A stretch of 64,000 nt of DNA from Frigidibacter albus (GTDB taxonomy: Bacteria; Pseudomonadota; Alphaproteobacteria; Rhodobacterales; Rhodobacteraceae), in assembly GCF_009908165.1 (NCBI RefSeq), contig NZ_JAAAUC010000004.1:326959-390958 (forward strand), written 5' to 3'. The notes below the pieces were generated by a model. It had not been told where the DNA came from, did no database searches, and saw nothing but the letters and a program-made list of their open reading frames with translations. Positions 46,056-54,914 of this stretch are shown in pieces. The position numbers were made by a program, and so were the translations under genes. How positions within the stretch are numbered: the stretch's first letter is position 1; each line of letters starts with the position of its first letter.

Positions 46056-47941
46056 ACTTGCAGGTCGCCCTCTCGCCCGCGGAGCCGGTGGAAGACGGCA
46101 TCGTCGTCCATCGTGATGTGATGATCCCGATGCGCGACGGTGTGCATCTTGCCACCGACATCTACCGCCCGGCAAAGGGCGGCCGCCCCCTCGACGCACC
46201 GCTTCCGGTGATCTTCGAACGCACGCCCTATGACAAGTCGGGCACGCCGCGGACAGAATTGTCCGTGGCGCGCCCCACCTCCTACAGCCGGCCCGAGCTT
46301 GCACGGCTGCTGGTGCGCGAAGGCTATATCGTCATCTGGCAGGACTGCCGGGGCCGCTATGGATCCGAGGGCGCATTCACCAAATATGTGAACGAGGCCG
46401 AGGACGGCTATGATTCCATGGTCTGGATCGACGCGCAGCCGTGGAGCAATTCGCGCATCGGCACCATGGGCCTCAGCTATGACGCCCATGTGCAGATGGC
46501 GCTGGCCTGCCTCAACCCGCCGGGCCTTGCCTGCATGGCGGTGGATTCGGGCGGCTTTTCCAACGCCTTCACCTGCGGCATCCGCCAGGGCGGCGCGCTG
46601 GAGATGAAGCAGGCCACCTGGGCCTATAACCGCGCGATGGAAAGCCCGGCTTCCGTGGCCGACCCCGCGATCCTGCGCGCCATCGAGGCCGAGGATCTGC
46701 ACGGCTGGATGGCGCGCACGCCCTGGACCAAGGGCCGCTCGCCGGTGAAATGGGATCCGGACTACGAGGCCTATCTGCTGGACCAGTGGCAGCACGGCAC
46801 CTTCGATGCGTTCTGGAAGAAGACGGGCCTGTGGGCGGCGGGCTATTACGACACCTTCCCCAAGGTGCCGATCATCTTCATGTCGAGCTGGTATGACGCC
46901 TATGTGCAGACCACGCTGGAGAATTTCACCGGCCTGAAGGGCGATGCGGCCCGGCCGCTGACGCTGATCATGGGCCCCTGGACCCACGGCAACCGGTCCG
47001 AACGGGTGTTTGGCGATGTAGATTTCGGGGCGGAGGCGACCTTCGATGGGCAGGTGGACAGCGACTGGCTGGCCTATCGGCTGAAGTTCTTCGCGCGCTG
47101 GCTGAAGGATGAACCGGCGCCGGTGCTGGACGGACGGGTGCATCTGTTCGTGATGGGCGGCGGAACCGGGCGCAAGACGGCCGAGGGCCACCTGGACCAC
47201 GGCGGGCGCTGGATCGAGACCACCGACTGGCCAGTGCCCGAGGCGGTGCCGCTGACCCTGCATCTGCGCGCCGACATGAGCCTTGGCGAGGACGCGGGCG
47301 CGGATGCGGTGCTGTCCTACGACTATGACCCGCGCAGCCCGGTGCCGACCATCGGCGGATCGCTGACCTCGGGCGAGCCGATCTTCGCGGGCGGCGGCTT
47401 CGATCAGGTGGAGGCGGAGGGGCTCTTCGGCTGCACCGCGCCGGGGATGCCGCTGACGGCACGGCCCGATGTACTGAGCTTCGAGACCGCGCCGCTTGTG
47501 GAAGACATGGTCATCGCAGGCCCGGTGACGGCGCGGCTGCGGGTGTCGACCGATGCGCCCGACACCGATTTCACCGCCAAGCTGGTCGATGTCTATCCGC
47601 CCTCGGCCGACTATCCGCGCGGCTATGCGCTGAACATCACCGACGGCATCTTCCGGGTGCGCTACCGCAACGGGTTCGACGCGCCGGAACCGGTCGGGGC
47701 CGATGAAGGCGCGTTCGACATCACCATCACGCCCTTTGCCACTGCCAATCGCTTTGCCAAGGGGCACCGGATCCGGCTGGACATCTCGTCGTCGAACTTC
47801 CCAAAATACGACATCAACCCCAACACGGGGGAGCCCGAGGGCACCTCGCGCCGCACCCGTGTCGCGGTGAACAGCCTTCACGTTGGCACGGGCGCGGGGA
47901 GCCATCTGCAGTTGATGCTGCTGCCGGAGGGGCGGGGCTGA
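46052..47941 (+). CDS. CocE/NonD-family hydrolase (X-Pro dipeptidyl-peptidase S15-like)
   Basis: A 629-residue alpha/beta hydrolase. RDVMIPMRDGVHLATDIYRPAKG opens the fold, and the nucleophile elbow TMGLSYDAH has Ser142. GPWTHGNR carries the likely catalytic histidine. The C-terminal jelly-roll domain (about 440-625) has FETAPLVEDMVIAGPVTARLRVSTDAPDTDFTAKLVDVYP. The family cleaves acyl esters or X-proline amides. There is no signal peptide, so it works in the cytoplasm on what the coupled ABC transporter brings in. The exact bond cannot be told. A role in beta-lactam ester hydrolysis is one family alternative. Confidence 0.88.
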   Translation: MNLQVALSPAEPVEDGIVVHRDVMIPMRDGVHLATDIYRPAKGGRPLDAPLPVIFERTPYDKSGTPRTELSVARPTSYSRPELARLLVREGYIVIWQDCRGRYGSEGAFTKYVNEAEDGYDSMVWIDAQPWSNSRIGTMGLSYDAHVQMALACLNPPGLACMAVDSGGFSNAFTCGIRQGGALEMKQATWAYNRAMESPASVADPAILRAIEAEDLHGWMARTPWTKGRSPVKWDPDYEAYLLDQWQHGTFDAFWKKTGLWAAGYYDTFPKVPIIFMSSWYDAYVQTTLENFTGLKGDAARPLTLIMGPWTHGNRSERVFGDVDFGAEATFDGQVDSDWLAYRLKFFARWLKDEPAPVLDGRVHLFVMGGGTGRKTAEGHLDHGGRWIETTDWPVPEAVPLTLHLRADMSLGEDAGADAVLSYDYDPRSPVPTIGGSLTSGEPIFAGGGFDQVEAEGLFGCTAPGMPLTARPDVLSFETAPLVEDMVIAGPVTARLRVSTDAPDTDFTAKLVDVYPPSADYPRGYALNITDGIFRVRYRNGFDAPEPVGADEGAFDITITPFATANRFAKGHRIRLDISSSNFPKYDINPNTGEPEGTSRRTRVAVNSLHVGTGAGSHLQLMLLPEGRG

Positions 47942-47953
47942 CGGCAGCAGTGC

Positions 47954-48265
47954 CTACAGGAAGTCGTCGCGGCGCGGGGTGAAGCAATCCACCAGCGTGC
48001 CCGGCGTCAGGCAAACGCAGCCATGGGTCAGGCCCGAGGGAATGACGAAGCTGTCGCCGGGGCCCACCTCGCGTTCCTCCTCGCCAAGGAAGAACCGGAA
48101 CCGGCCGCTTTCGACGAAGGTCGATTGCACATGCGGATGGTTATGCAGCGCGCCCTCCGCGCCCTCGGCTGCAAAGCGGAACGCCACCACCATAAGATCC
48201 GGGTGATCGGCCAGCACCTGCCGCGTCACACCTTCGCCTGTCGTTACAACGGGATACTTGGTCAT
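47954..48265 (-). CDS. kdgF: KdgF-type cupin (unsaturated uronate linearisation)
   Basis: A 103-residue single cupin. HNHPHVQ (41-47) and His81 supply the metal ligands, the GxxxxxGPGDSFVIPSGLTHG pattern follows, and the ending CFTPRRDDFL is characteristic of KdgF. The family opens 4,5-unsaturated uronates from pectin or alginate breakdown to the linear keto form. It is the last gene of the alginate-type operon, 21 bp after the SDR gene. A general sugar-binding cupin is the alternative, but the context and ending favour KdgF. Confidence 0.8.
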   Translation of the reverse strand: MTKYPVVTTGEGVTRQVLADHPDLMVVAFRFAAEGAEGALHNHPHVQSTFVESGRFRFFLGEEEREVGPGDSFVIPSGLTHGCVCLTPGTLVDCFTPRRDDFL

Positions 48266-48286
48266 CTTCGCGTTCCTTGTCCGATG

Positions 48287-49030
48287 TCAGCTGAAGAACA
48301 TGCCGCCATTGATATCGACATTGGCCCCGGTGATGAAGGCCGAGTCCTCGCAGGCGAGGAACAGCACGAGGTTCGCGATATCCTCGGGAGTGCCCTGCCG
48401 CTTGACGGGGGTGGCCGCCTCGACATTGCGGCGAACCTCGTCCTTGGTGTGGACGTTGTGGAAATCGGTGTCGATCATGCCGGGGCAAAGCGCATTGACG
48501 CGGATCCTGGGGCCAAGCTCCTTGGCGAGCCCGCGCGTCAGGGTCATGACCGCCCCCTTGGAGGTGGCATAGGGGATCGCCCCCGGCCCGCCGCCATCGC
48601 GCCCCGCCTGGCTGGCAAGGTTGACGATGGCCCCTGCCGACATATGCGGCAGGCATTCCTTGATCATGAGGAAGGTGCTTGTCAGGTTCAGGTCCATGAC
48701 CGCGCGCCAGTGGTCCAGCGACATTTCGGTAATCTTCTTGCGCGCGATCATGCCGCCGGAGTTGTTCACGAGGATGTCGACGCCGCCGAACTCTTCTACC
48801 GTCCGGCCGACCAGCGCCGCCACATCCGCTTCGGCGCTCAGGTCGCCCTGAAGGGCGAAGGCCTTGCCGCCCTTGGCGCGGATCTCTTCGGCGGCCGCCT
48901 CGGCGCCCGCACTGCTGGAGAAGTAGTTGATGGCGACACTTGCCCCTTCCGCCGCCAGCCGCAGCGCGCAGGCGCGCCCGATGTCGCGGCCGCCGCCGGT
49001 GACGATTGCGGTTTTTCCGTTGAGTTTCAT
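48287..49030 (-). CDS. SDR oxidoreductase, probable DEH reductase
   Basis: A 247-residue short-chain dehydrogenase with the glycine motif TGGGRDIGRA (11-20), NNSGG near 89-93, and catalytic Asn115, Ser140, Tyr154 and Lys158 (YATSK). The segment after strand 2, INYFSSSAGAE, has no acidic residue of the NAD type, which suits NADPH. It starts four bases inside the end of the PL15 lyase gene, so it is likely the reductase that converts DEH, the lyase product, into 2-keto-3-deoxygluconate. Other SDR substrates cannot be excluded. Confidence 0.72.
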   Translation of the reverse strand: MKLNGKTAIVTGGGRDIGRACALRLAAEGASVAINYFSSSAGAEAAAEEIRAKGGKAFALQGDLSAEADVAALVGRTVEEFGGVDILVNNSGGMIARKKITEMSLDHWRAVMDLNLTSTFLMIKECLPHMSAGAIVNLASQAGRDGGGPGAIPYATSKGAVMTLTRGLAKELGPRIRVNALCPGMIDTDFHNVHTKDEVRRNVEAATPVKRQGTPEDIANLVLFLACEDSAFITGANVDINGGMFFS

Positions 49031-51390
49031 GCGTTTTCCTTTTTGGCAGGGCTGGCGGCCGGCACGCGGCCGACATCGAACGTCTTGGGGAGCACGACCT
49101 TGAAGGTCCGGTCCTCGGCATCGGTGAAGTAGAGGTTGCAGTCGTAGCCCTGGTCATCGAGGAACGAGAACACGCGGCGCGGCGCGGCCGCCGGATAGGG
49201 CACGATCAGCGTGGCGATCTGGTGGCGCACCGCCTTGGGGAAGCGGGCGGTCAGGCAGGTGCTGACCGGCAGCCCCTCGATCTCGGACGGATCGACGCCG
49301 GGGAAACCGGTTTCCTGCGACAGCTTCGGCGCGCCGGCCTCGGACCACAGGATCTGGCCGTAGAAGCCCCCCCGATCCCCCGTGTAGCGGAATGAGCTGT
49401 CGCCAAGGGCCATTGGCGCACTGGCGTGCAGCAGCCAGTCGATGGCGACGGGTTCATCCGCGTCGATGTTGTCGACGATGACGAGGTATTCTTTGTTCAC
49501 CACATACACGTCGCGCAGCACCGACGTCACCGCAGGCGACAGCAGCTTGTAGGCGGCGGTCGCATCGCCGCGGATGAACACATGGTCGCCCCGCTCCTCG
49601 GCCGTCACGATCCGGCCCGCGGCGGCCATCGCCTCTGCCTTGTTGTCGCCCGAATACTGGCCCTTGCCGTCGATCAGGATGGCGTTCTTCGACCGGGTGT
49701 CGCGGCGCCAGTGCTTGTGCATGGTGCTGTTGAAGGCGACGTAATGCCCGGACTGGATCGCCAGATCCTCGCCAAAGGCCGCAAGGCAAAAGGCGTTCTG
49801 GTCGCCGTGGCTGTGGCTGACCGACCCGAAGGGCGAGGATTTCATGACGAACTGGAGATGCTCGCCCGGCTCCTGCATCCGGTGCTGGATTGCCACCCAG
49901 CCGGTGCCCTTGAACCAGCGGAAGCTGTCGCCCTCAGCCGGGCCCGCGCCCTCGATGATCGGGAAGTCGGACCGGTACAGCATCTCGTCGAAATGGAAGT
50001 CCCACCAGCCCCAGTTGTAGAAGGCCTTTTCGGTGCCCGGGTTGGTGCGGCGGATCTCGTCGTAATACCACTGATAGGCGCCGTTGCCGGTGACCCCGGC
50101 GAACTGGCGCAGGTTGTAGCCGATCTTGACCGAAGGCAGATCGCCAAGCGAACTGTCATCGCCAAAGGTCGCGCGGCGGGTGTCCGGCGCCTTGGTGTAC
50201 AGCGGGAAATCCCCGGTCTTCTGGAAGAACGGCCGGCGGTAGAGGTCGAGGCCCGAGTAGCCCTTCAGCAGGTTGGCCGCGTCGATCAGATAGGCCATGC
50301 CCGTCATCCAGTAGTGCGGCCCCTCGGCCCAGCCACCGTCCTCGTCGCCCCAGGGCGAGTAGAGGGTGAACAGGAACTCTGCCGAATAGTGCAGCCACTC
50401 CTCGGCCTCGGGTTCGTCATCCAGCAGCGCGATCGCGGCGGGGATCAGCACGGCCGACACGGCGCGCACAGCGTGGCTGTCGAAGGGGAACAGGTGGATC
50501 TTGGCGTTCTTGATGATGTGGTCGGCGGTCTCGCGGGTGCGCACCAGAAGGGCCTTGCGGACCAGCGCGCGTTCGTCCTCGGTCAGTTGGTCATGCAGCC
50601 AGTCATAGCCCCAGGCCAGCGCCAGGTTCACCCGGAACGCCCATTCGTCGGTATAGACGCGCGAGGTGGTGCCGGCGGGGTTCCAGGCGGCCGCGCTCAG
50701 CAGCCACGCCTTCGCCCGCTCCAGCATCGCGGGATCGCCTGTCACCTGCCCGGCGATGGCCATGTGGCGGATCGCGTACAGGAGTTCCTGGCAGTCGATA
50801 TAGGTCTGCCGCCAGACCGAGGCGATGCGCTTGTGCCCGGGGTAGCCGACAGGTTCCGCCATGATCTCGCGGTCCATCCAGGGCCGCGCCGAGGCCTCGT
50901 AGAACGTCGCCCAGGTGCAATGATCGGGATCAGCCGCGACGGCCTCCTTGAACGCCGCCAGCCGGTCCGGCGTCAGCCACAGGCGCGGGTGCGCGCGGCT
51001 GGCACCCTTGAAGCGCCGATCGCGGGCGGGCAACGGCGTTTCGGGCAGGCCGGTCGCCAGATGGAAGCTGCGCGTCTTGCTCCAGCCCGTCACCGGGGCG
51101 CCGGTTGCCGGGTCGCAGACGGCGTAGGACCAGTGATGCGTGCCGGGGTCCAGCACCGCATCGGGCGTGAAGAAGTTCAGCGGCAGGCGAGCGTAGGTGC
51201 GGGTGCTGCCGGCCGGAAACCCAGGATCGGCCGAGATCCGCAGCACATAGGTCGCCTCGTCCTCGATCACCGGCAGCCAGGAAAACCGCGGCGGGTTCTC
51301 GACGACCTCGGCGGCCTCGGCCGGTGCATAGCGGACGGTCAGGCCCCCGGTCTTGGGTTCATCGAGCGCAGGAAGGGTATTGCCGGACAT
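49027..51390 (-). CDS. PL15-family exolytic alginate/oligoalginate lyase
   Basis: A 787-residue protein with an N-terminal beta domain (about 1-120), an alpha/alpha barrel (about 130-400) and C-terminal heparinase II/III-like beta sheets. It matches, by memory, the exolytic Agrobacterium lyase Atu3025 along its length. The catalytic residues of that enzyme (His311, Tyr365, His531) align at a constant offset of five with His306 (FDSHAVRA), Tyr360 (GPHYWMTG) and His526 (VSHSHGDQN). It has no signal peptide, so it acts on imported oligosaccharides and yields DEH. Sits between the transporter and the reductase. Confidence 0.88.
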   Translation of the reverse strand: MSGNTLPALDEPKTGGLTVRYAPAEAAEVVENPPRFSWLPVIEDEATYVLRISADPGFPAGSTRTYARLPLNFFTPDAVLDPGTHHWSYAVCDPATGAPVTGWSKTRSFHLATGLPETPLPARDRRFKGASRAHPRLWLTPDRLAAFKEAVAADPDHCTWATFYEASARPWMDREIMAEPVGYPGHKRIASVWRQTYIDCQELLYAIRHMAIAGQVTGDPAMLERAKAWLLSAAAWNPAGTTSRVYTDEWAFRVNLALAWGYDWLHDQLTEDERALVRKALLVRTRETADHIIKNAKIHLFPFDSHAVRAVSAVLIPAAIALLDDEPEAEEWLHYSAEFLFTLYSPWGDEDGGWAEGPHYWMTGMAYLIDAANLLKGYSGLDLYRRPFFQKTGDFPLYTKAPDTRRATFGDDSSLGDLPSVKIGYNLRQFAGVTGNGAYQWYYDEIRRTNPGTEKAFYNWGWWDFHFDEMLYRSDFPIIEGAGPAEGDSFRWFKGTGWVAIQHRMQEPGEHLQFVMKSSPFGSVSHSHGDQNAFCLAAFGEDLAIQSGHYVAFNSTMHKHWRRDTRSKNAILIDGKGQYSGDNKAEAMAAAGRIVTAEERGDHVFIRGDATAAYKLLSPAVTSVLRDVYVVNKEYLVIVDNIDADEPVAIDWLLHASAPMALGDSSFRYTGDRGGFYGQILWSEAGAPKLSQETGFPGVDPSEIEGLPVSTCLTARFPKAVRHQIATLIVPYPAAAPRRVFSFLDDQGYDCNLYFTDAEDRTFKVVLPKTFDVGRVPAASPAKKENA

Positions 51391-51452
51391 CGGATCGCTT
51401 TCTCGTCAGGTTCGGTTGGAAGGGGCGCGACCAAGGCCGCGCCCCGGAAGGA

Positions 51453-52997
51453 TCAGCCGTATTGCCGCTTGTAGGCCGAGTTCATCACGTCGATGACGTC
51501 CTGGTAGCCCATCTTGTTCAGCGTGTTGGTGTAGCTGTCCCAATCCGCCTCGACATCGCCGGTGCCCAGGATCCAGGCCTGCTGGCGTTCCAGCATGTAG
51601 GTCATGATCGACGGCCAGTGGCGGTCATAGACGGCCTGTTCTTCCTTGGTGAACGACACGCCGAGGAAGTCGGGGATCAAGAGGTCATTCGCCTCGTAAA
51701 GCTCGATCCCCGCCAGGGCCTCTTCGCTGGTCCACTGGATTTCATAGCGGTAGTCCTGCCAGTAGCCGCGCTGGATCTGCGCGCCGACCAGATACATCTG
51801 GCTGTTGACCGGCGAGTCGCTGTTCAGCACCTCGGGCTTGTAGACCGGCTCGCCGTCGACCATGTCCCAGGTCTCGCCCTCGACACCGAAATTGGCCAGC
51901 AGGCGGCCCTCCTCGGTGAACCAGAAGTCGAAATACTTGATCGTCTCGACCGGGTTCTCGTTCATGTAGCTGATCGCCCAGCCATCGGGCTTGATCGGGA
52001 TGCGGCGGTGCTCTTCCATCCGCACGCCGCTGACCGAGGCAGGCGGCAGGAACGGGATGAAGTTCAGCCCCTCCACCCGGTCCTGCAGCGCCACGTTGTA
52101 GCCCGAGGTCGAGGCGAACCAGTCATGGGTCGATCCGCCAAGGTTTTCCGACAGAAGATAATCGCGCGAGCTGGCGCCGCGGGTGAAGATCTCGGGGTCG
52201 ATCAGCCCCTCGGCATACCACTGGGCGATGTTCTTGATGCCCTCGCGATACTCGACCTGTGCATAGGGGTGCCGGATCTCGCCCTCATCGACGAAGAAGT
52301 CGTGATAGGTGTCCGACCCGCTGGACCGGCCGTCCCACAGGGTGACAAGGCGGATGACCTCTTCCCACTGGCGCGCGAAGAAGGGGATCTCGTCCTTCTT
52401 GCCGTTGCCGTTGGGGTCTTGCTCGCGGAACGCCTTCAGGACCGTGTAATATTCCTCCACGGTCGTCGGCTGCTCCAGCCCCAGCTTGTCCAGCCAGTCC
52501 TGCCGGACATACCAGGCGCGGCCGAACTTCCCGTCGGGCAGGTAGGGGATGTAGTAGACATTGCCATCCCAGGAGGCGATCGCCTGAAACAGCTCTGGCC
52601 GCTCGTCGAAGAACGCCTTGATGTTCGGGGCGTGCTCCTCGATCAGGTCGTTCAGCGGCACGAAGGCGCCTTCGGGCCCGTATTGGTTGACCGCATCCTT
52701 GATCCGGTTGCCGCCGACGATGTCGGGCAGGTCACCCTGCGCCAGCAGCAGGTTCATCGCCTCGTTATGGTCGGTGGAGTTCTTGCCCGCCGTCCGGTCG
52801 ATGAGATGGATGTTGGTCATCTCGCGCGCCGCCCGCTCGACCGGGTAGGTCTCGTCATAGCCCTGCGAGCGCGGCCAGTGCATGTGAATCGTCAGCTCCA
52901 GCGGTTCGTCGACGATCTTGTGGGCGTCCTGCGCCCAGGCCGGCGCGGTCAGCGCCGTGGTGCCCAGAATGGCAAGGGTCAGCGTCAGATTTCGCAT
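51453..52997 (-). CDS. algQ: Alginate-oligosaccharide-binding protein, AlgQ type
   Basis: A 514-residue periplasmic binding protein with a signal peptide (MRNLTLTLAILGTTALTAPAWAQ). It closely resembles Sphingomonas A1 AlgQ1/AlgQ2 as I remember them: PLELTIHMHWPRSQG, GDLPDIVGG, QYGPEGAFVPLNDLIEEHAPNIKAFF, GRSSGSDTYHDFFVDEG. The calcium loop DPNGNGKKDE (194-203) keeps every ligand (Asp194, Asn196, Asn198, Asp202, Glu203). GAGGAGG precedes the ATG at 52997. It would feed the AlgM1-AlgM2-AlgS complex. Confidence 0.9.
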   Translation of the reverse strand: MRNLTLTLAILGTTALTAPAWAQDAHKIVDEPLELTIHMHWPRSQGYDETYPVERAAREMTNIHLIDRTAGKNSTDHNEAMNLLLAQGDLPDIVGGNRIKDAVNQYGPEGAFVPLNDLIEEHAPNIKAFFDERPELFQAIASWDGNVYYIPYLPDGKFGRAWYVRQDWLDKLGLEQPTTVEEYYTVLKAFREQDPNGNGKKDEIPFFARQWEEVIRLVTLWDGRSSGSDTYHDFFVDEGEIRHPYAQVEYREGIKNIAQWYAEGLIDPEIFTRGASSRDYLLSENLGGSTHDWFASTSGYNVALQDRVEGLNFIPFLPPASVSGVRMEEHRRIPIKPDGWAISYMNENPVETIKYFDFWFTEEGRLLANFGVEGETWDMVDGEPVYKPEVLNSDSPVNSQMYLVGAQIQRGYWQDYRYEIQWTSEEALAGIELYEANDLLIPDFLGVSFTKEEQAVYDRHWPSIMTYMLERQQAWILGTGDVEADWDSYTNTLNKMGYQDVIDVMNSAYKRQYG

Positions 52998-53023
52998 AGT
53001 CTCCTCCTCTTTGCGAAACACGG

Positions 53024-53905
53024 TCATTCCTTCACCCCGCCCAGCAAGATGCCCTTGCTGAAATACTTCTGGAGGAAGGGGTAGATGATCAGGATCGGGA
53101 TGATCGAACAGACGATGATCGCGGCGCTGACCGTTTCGAACGAATAGGCAGAGCTCATCAGCGTGTTGGCGAATTCCTCGTCATCCGACAGCGCGACGAT
53201 GACCTGCCGCAGGTAGACCTGCAGCGGGATCTTGTCCTTGTCCTGCAACAGGACCATCGCCCAGAAGAATCCGTTCCACCGCGCCACGATGCAGAATAGC
53301 GCAACGGTGGCGATGGCGGGTTTCGACAGCGGGATATAGACCTTCCACAGCACCTGAAATTCGTTGGCGCCGTCCATCCGGGCCGCCTCTTCAAAGCTTT
53401 GCGGGATCGCCTCGAAGAAGTTGCGCAGCAAGATGATGTTGAAGCCGTTGACCGCGAAGCCGATGATGATGCCGAAGTAACTGTCCAGCAGGCCAAGGTC
53501 GCGCATGTTCAGGAAGAACGGGATCAGGCCCGCGTTGAACCACATGGTGAAGGCCACCATCAGGTTCCAGAACCGCCGACCATAGAGCTGCGGCCGCGAC
53601 AGCGCATAGGCGCCGGGGATGATGAACAGCAGGCTCATCAGCGTGCCGCCGATCGTGTAGATGAAGGTGTTGCGGTACGAGGTCCAGAACTCCGGCTCGG
53701 ACAGCACCTGCTTGTAGGCCTCCAGCGTGAAACCCACGGGTGTCAGCACCACGTTCCCGGCCCGCGCTTCGAACCCGGTGCTCAGCGACAGCGAGGCGAT
53801 GTAGATGAATGGATAGAGGGTGGAGATGGTGAACAGCCCGATCAGCGCCATGTTGACGATGACGAACAGCCGGTCCCCACGCGAATAGAGATTCATGTTG
53901 GCCAT
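53024..53905 (-). CDS. algM2: ABC permease, AlgM2 type
   Basis: A 293-residue inner-membrane permease of the sugar CUT1 type with about six helices, for example FVIVNMALIGLFTISTLYPFIYIASLSLS (14-42) and AAIIVCSIIPILIIYPFLQKYF. The EAA loop is in FFEAIPQSFEEAARMDGANEFQVLWKVYIPLSKP. The length equals that of Sphingomonas AlgM2 (293). It sits 13 bp after the AlgM1-type gene and 26 bp before the binding-protein start. Substrate specificity follows from the neighbours, not from the permease itself. Confidence 0.87.
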   Translation of the reverse strand: MANMNLYSRGDRLFVIVNMALIGLFTISTLYPFIYIASLSLSTGFEARAGNVVLTPVGFTLEAYKQVLSEPEFWTSYRNTFIYTIGGTLMSLLFIIPGAYALSRPQLYGRRFWNLMVAFTMWFNAGLIPFFLNMRDLGLLDSYFGIIIGFAVNGFNIILLRNFFEAIPQSFEEAARMDGANEFQVLWKVYIPLSKPAIATVALFCIVARWNGFFWAMVLLQDKDKIPLQVYLRQVIVALSDDEEFANTLMSSAYSFETVSAAIIVCSIIPILIIYPFLQKYFSKGILLGGVKE

Positions 53906-53918
53906 GGCGTTGTCCCCC

Positions 53919-54914
53919 TCACCACAGTGACGTGCGCGAATAGCGCTTCGAGATGGTGTTGGCGGTCATCACCAGCGCAAAGGCCACGACGGCGTTGAAG
54001 AGGCCCGCGGCGGCGGCAAGGTCGTATTGCCCGCCCTGGATGCCCTGCCGGTAGATGAAGGTGTTCACCACATCGGCGGTCTCGTAGGTCGCGGGCTGAT
54101 ACAGCAGGATGATCATCTCGAACGACACTTCGAGCATGTTGCCGATGCGGATGATCAGCATGATGATGATCGTCGGCAGGATCGAAGGCAGCGTGATCTT
54201 CCAGATCATCTGCCAGCGCGAGGCCCCGTCGACAACGGCGCTTTCGTACAGCGTGGGCGAAATCCCGGCGATGGCCGCAAGGTACACGATGGACTGGAAG
54301 CCCGCCTCTTGCCAGATGCCAGTGCCCACGAAGATCGGGCGGAACCATTCGGGCTTGGTCAGGAAGTAGACCGGGTCCATCCCGAACCAGCCCAGCATCG
54401 TGTTCACGATCCCCGCCGAGGGCGAGAAGGCGGTAATGACGATCCCCGCGATGATCACCGAGGAGATGAAGTGCGGCAGGTAGACGATGGTCTGCGCGGT
54501 CTTCTTGAACTTCTGATGCAGGACCTCGTTGAACATCACCGCCAGGATGATCGGCACCGGAAAGCCGAAGATCAGCCCGTAGAAGCTGATGATGACGGTG
54601 TTGCGCAGCGCCCGCAGGAACTGGTCGTTGTTGAACAGCGTGTCGAAATGCTCCAGCCCGATCCAGGCGCTGCCGGCCACGCCGCGGAACAGGCTGTAAT
54701 CCTTGAACGCGATCTGCAGGCCGTACATCGGCTTGTACAGGAAGATGACCAGCCAGATGATCGTCGGCAGCAGCATCACATACAGCTGCCATTCGCGCTT
54801 CAGATGGTCGCCGATGCGCTGCACGCGGCCGGTGCGGCGATCCCGCTGCGCCTCGCGTGCCTCGATGACGATGGTTTCGGTGCGTTGGCCGGGGATGTCG
54901 GAGGTCTCGCTCAT
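53919..54914 (-). CDS. algM1: ABC permease, AlgM1 type
   Basis: A 331-residue permease with a cytoplasmic N-terminus of about 40 residues and six helices starting with LYVMLLPTIIWLVIFLYKPMYGLQIAFKDYSLF. The EAA loop is in GISPTLYESAVVDGASRWQMIWKITLPSILPT. It pairs with the AlgM2-type permease. Four-base overlap with the ATPase gene upstream (ATGA). The family also transports other oligosaccharides (LplB type), so the alginate call rests on the AlgQ-like partner. Confidence 0.87.
   Translation of the reverse strand: MSETSDIPGQRTETIVIEAREAQRDRRTGRVQRIGDHLKREWQLYVMLLPTIIWLVIFLYKPMYGLQIAFKDYSLFRGVAGSAWIGLEHFDTLFNNDQFLRALRNTVIISFYGLIFGFPVPIILAVMFNEVLHQKFKKTAQTIVYLPHFISSVIIAGIVITAFSPSAGIVNTMLGWFGMDPVYFLTKPEWFRPIFVGTGIWQEAGFQSIVYLAAIAGISPTLYESAVVDGASRWQMIWKITLPSILPTIIIMLIIRIGNMLEVSFEMIILLYQPATYETADVVNTFIYRQGIQGGQYDLAAAAGLFNAVVAFALVMTANTISKRYSRTSLW

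Noticed and set aside
49027..51390. The large lyase as a heparinase for glycosaminoglycans
   Set aside because: Heparinase II/III-like folds are shared by several lyase families. Full-length resemblance to Atu3025, the constant residue offset and the AlgQ-type transporter favour PL15 alginate lyase.
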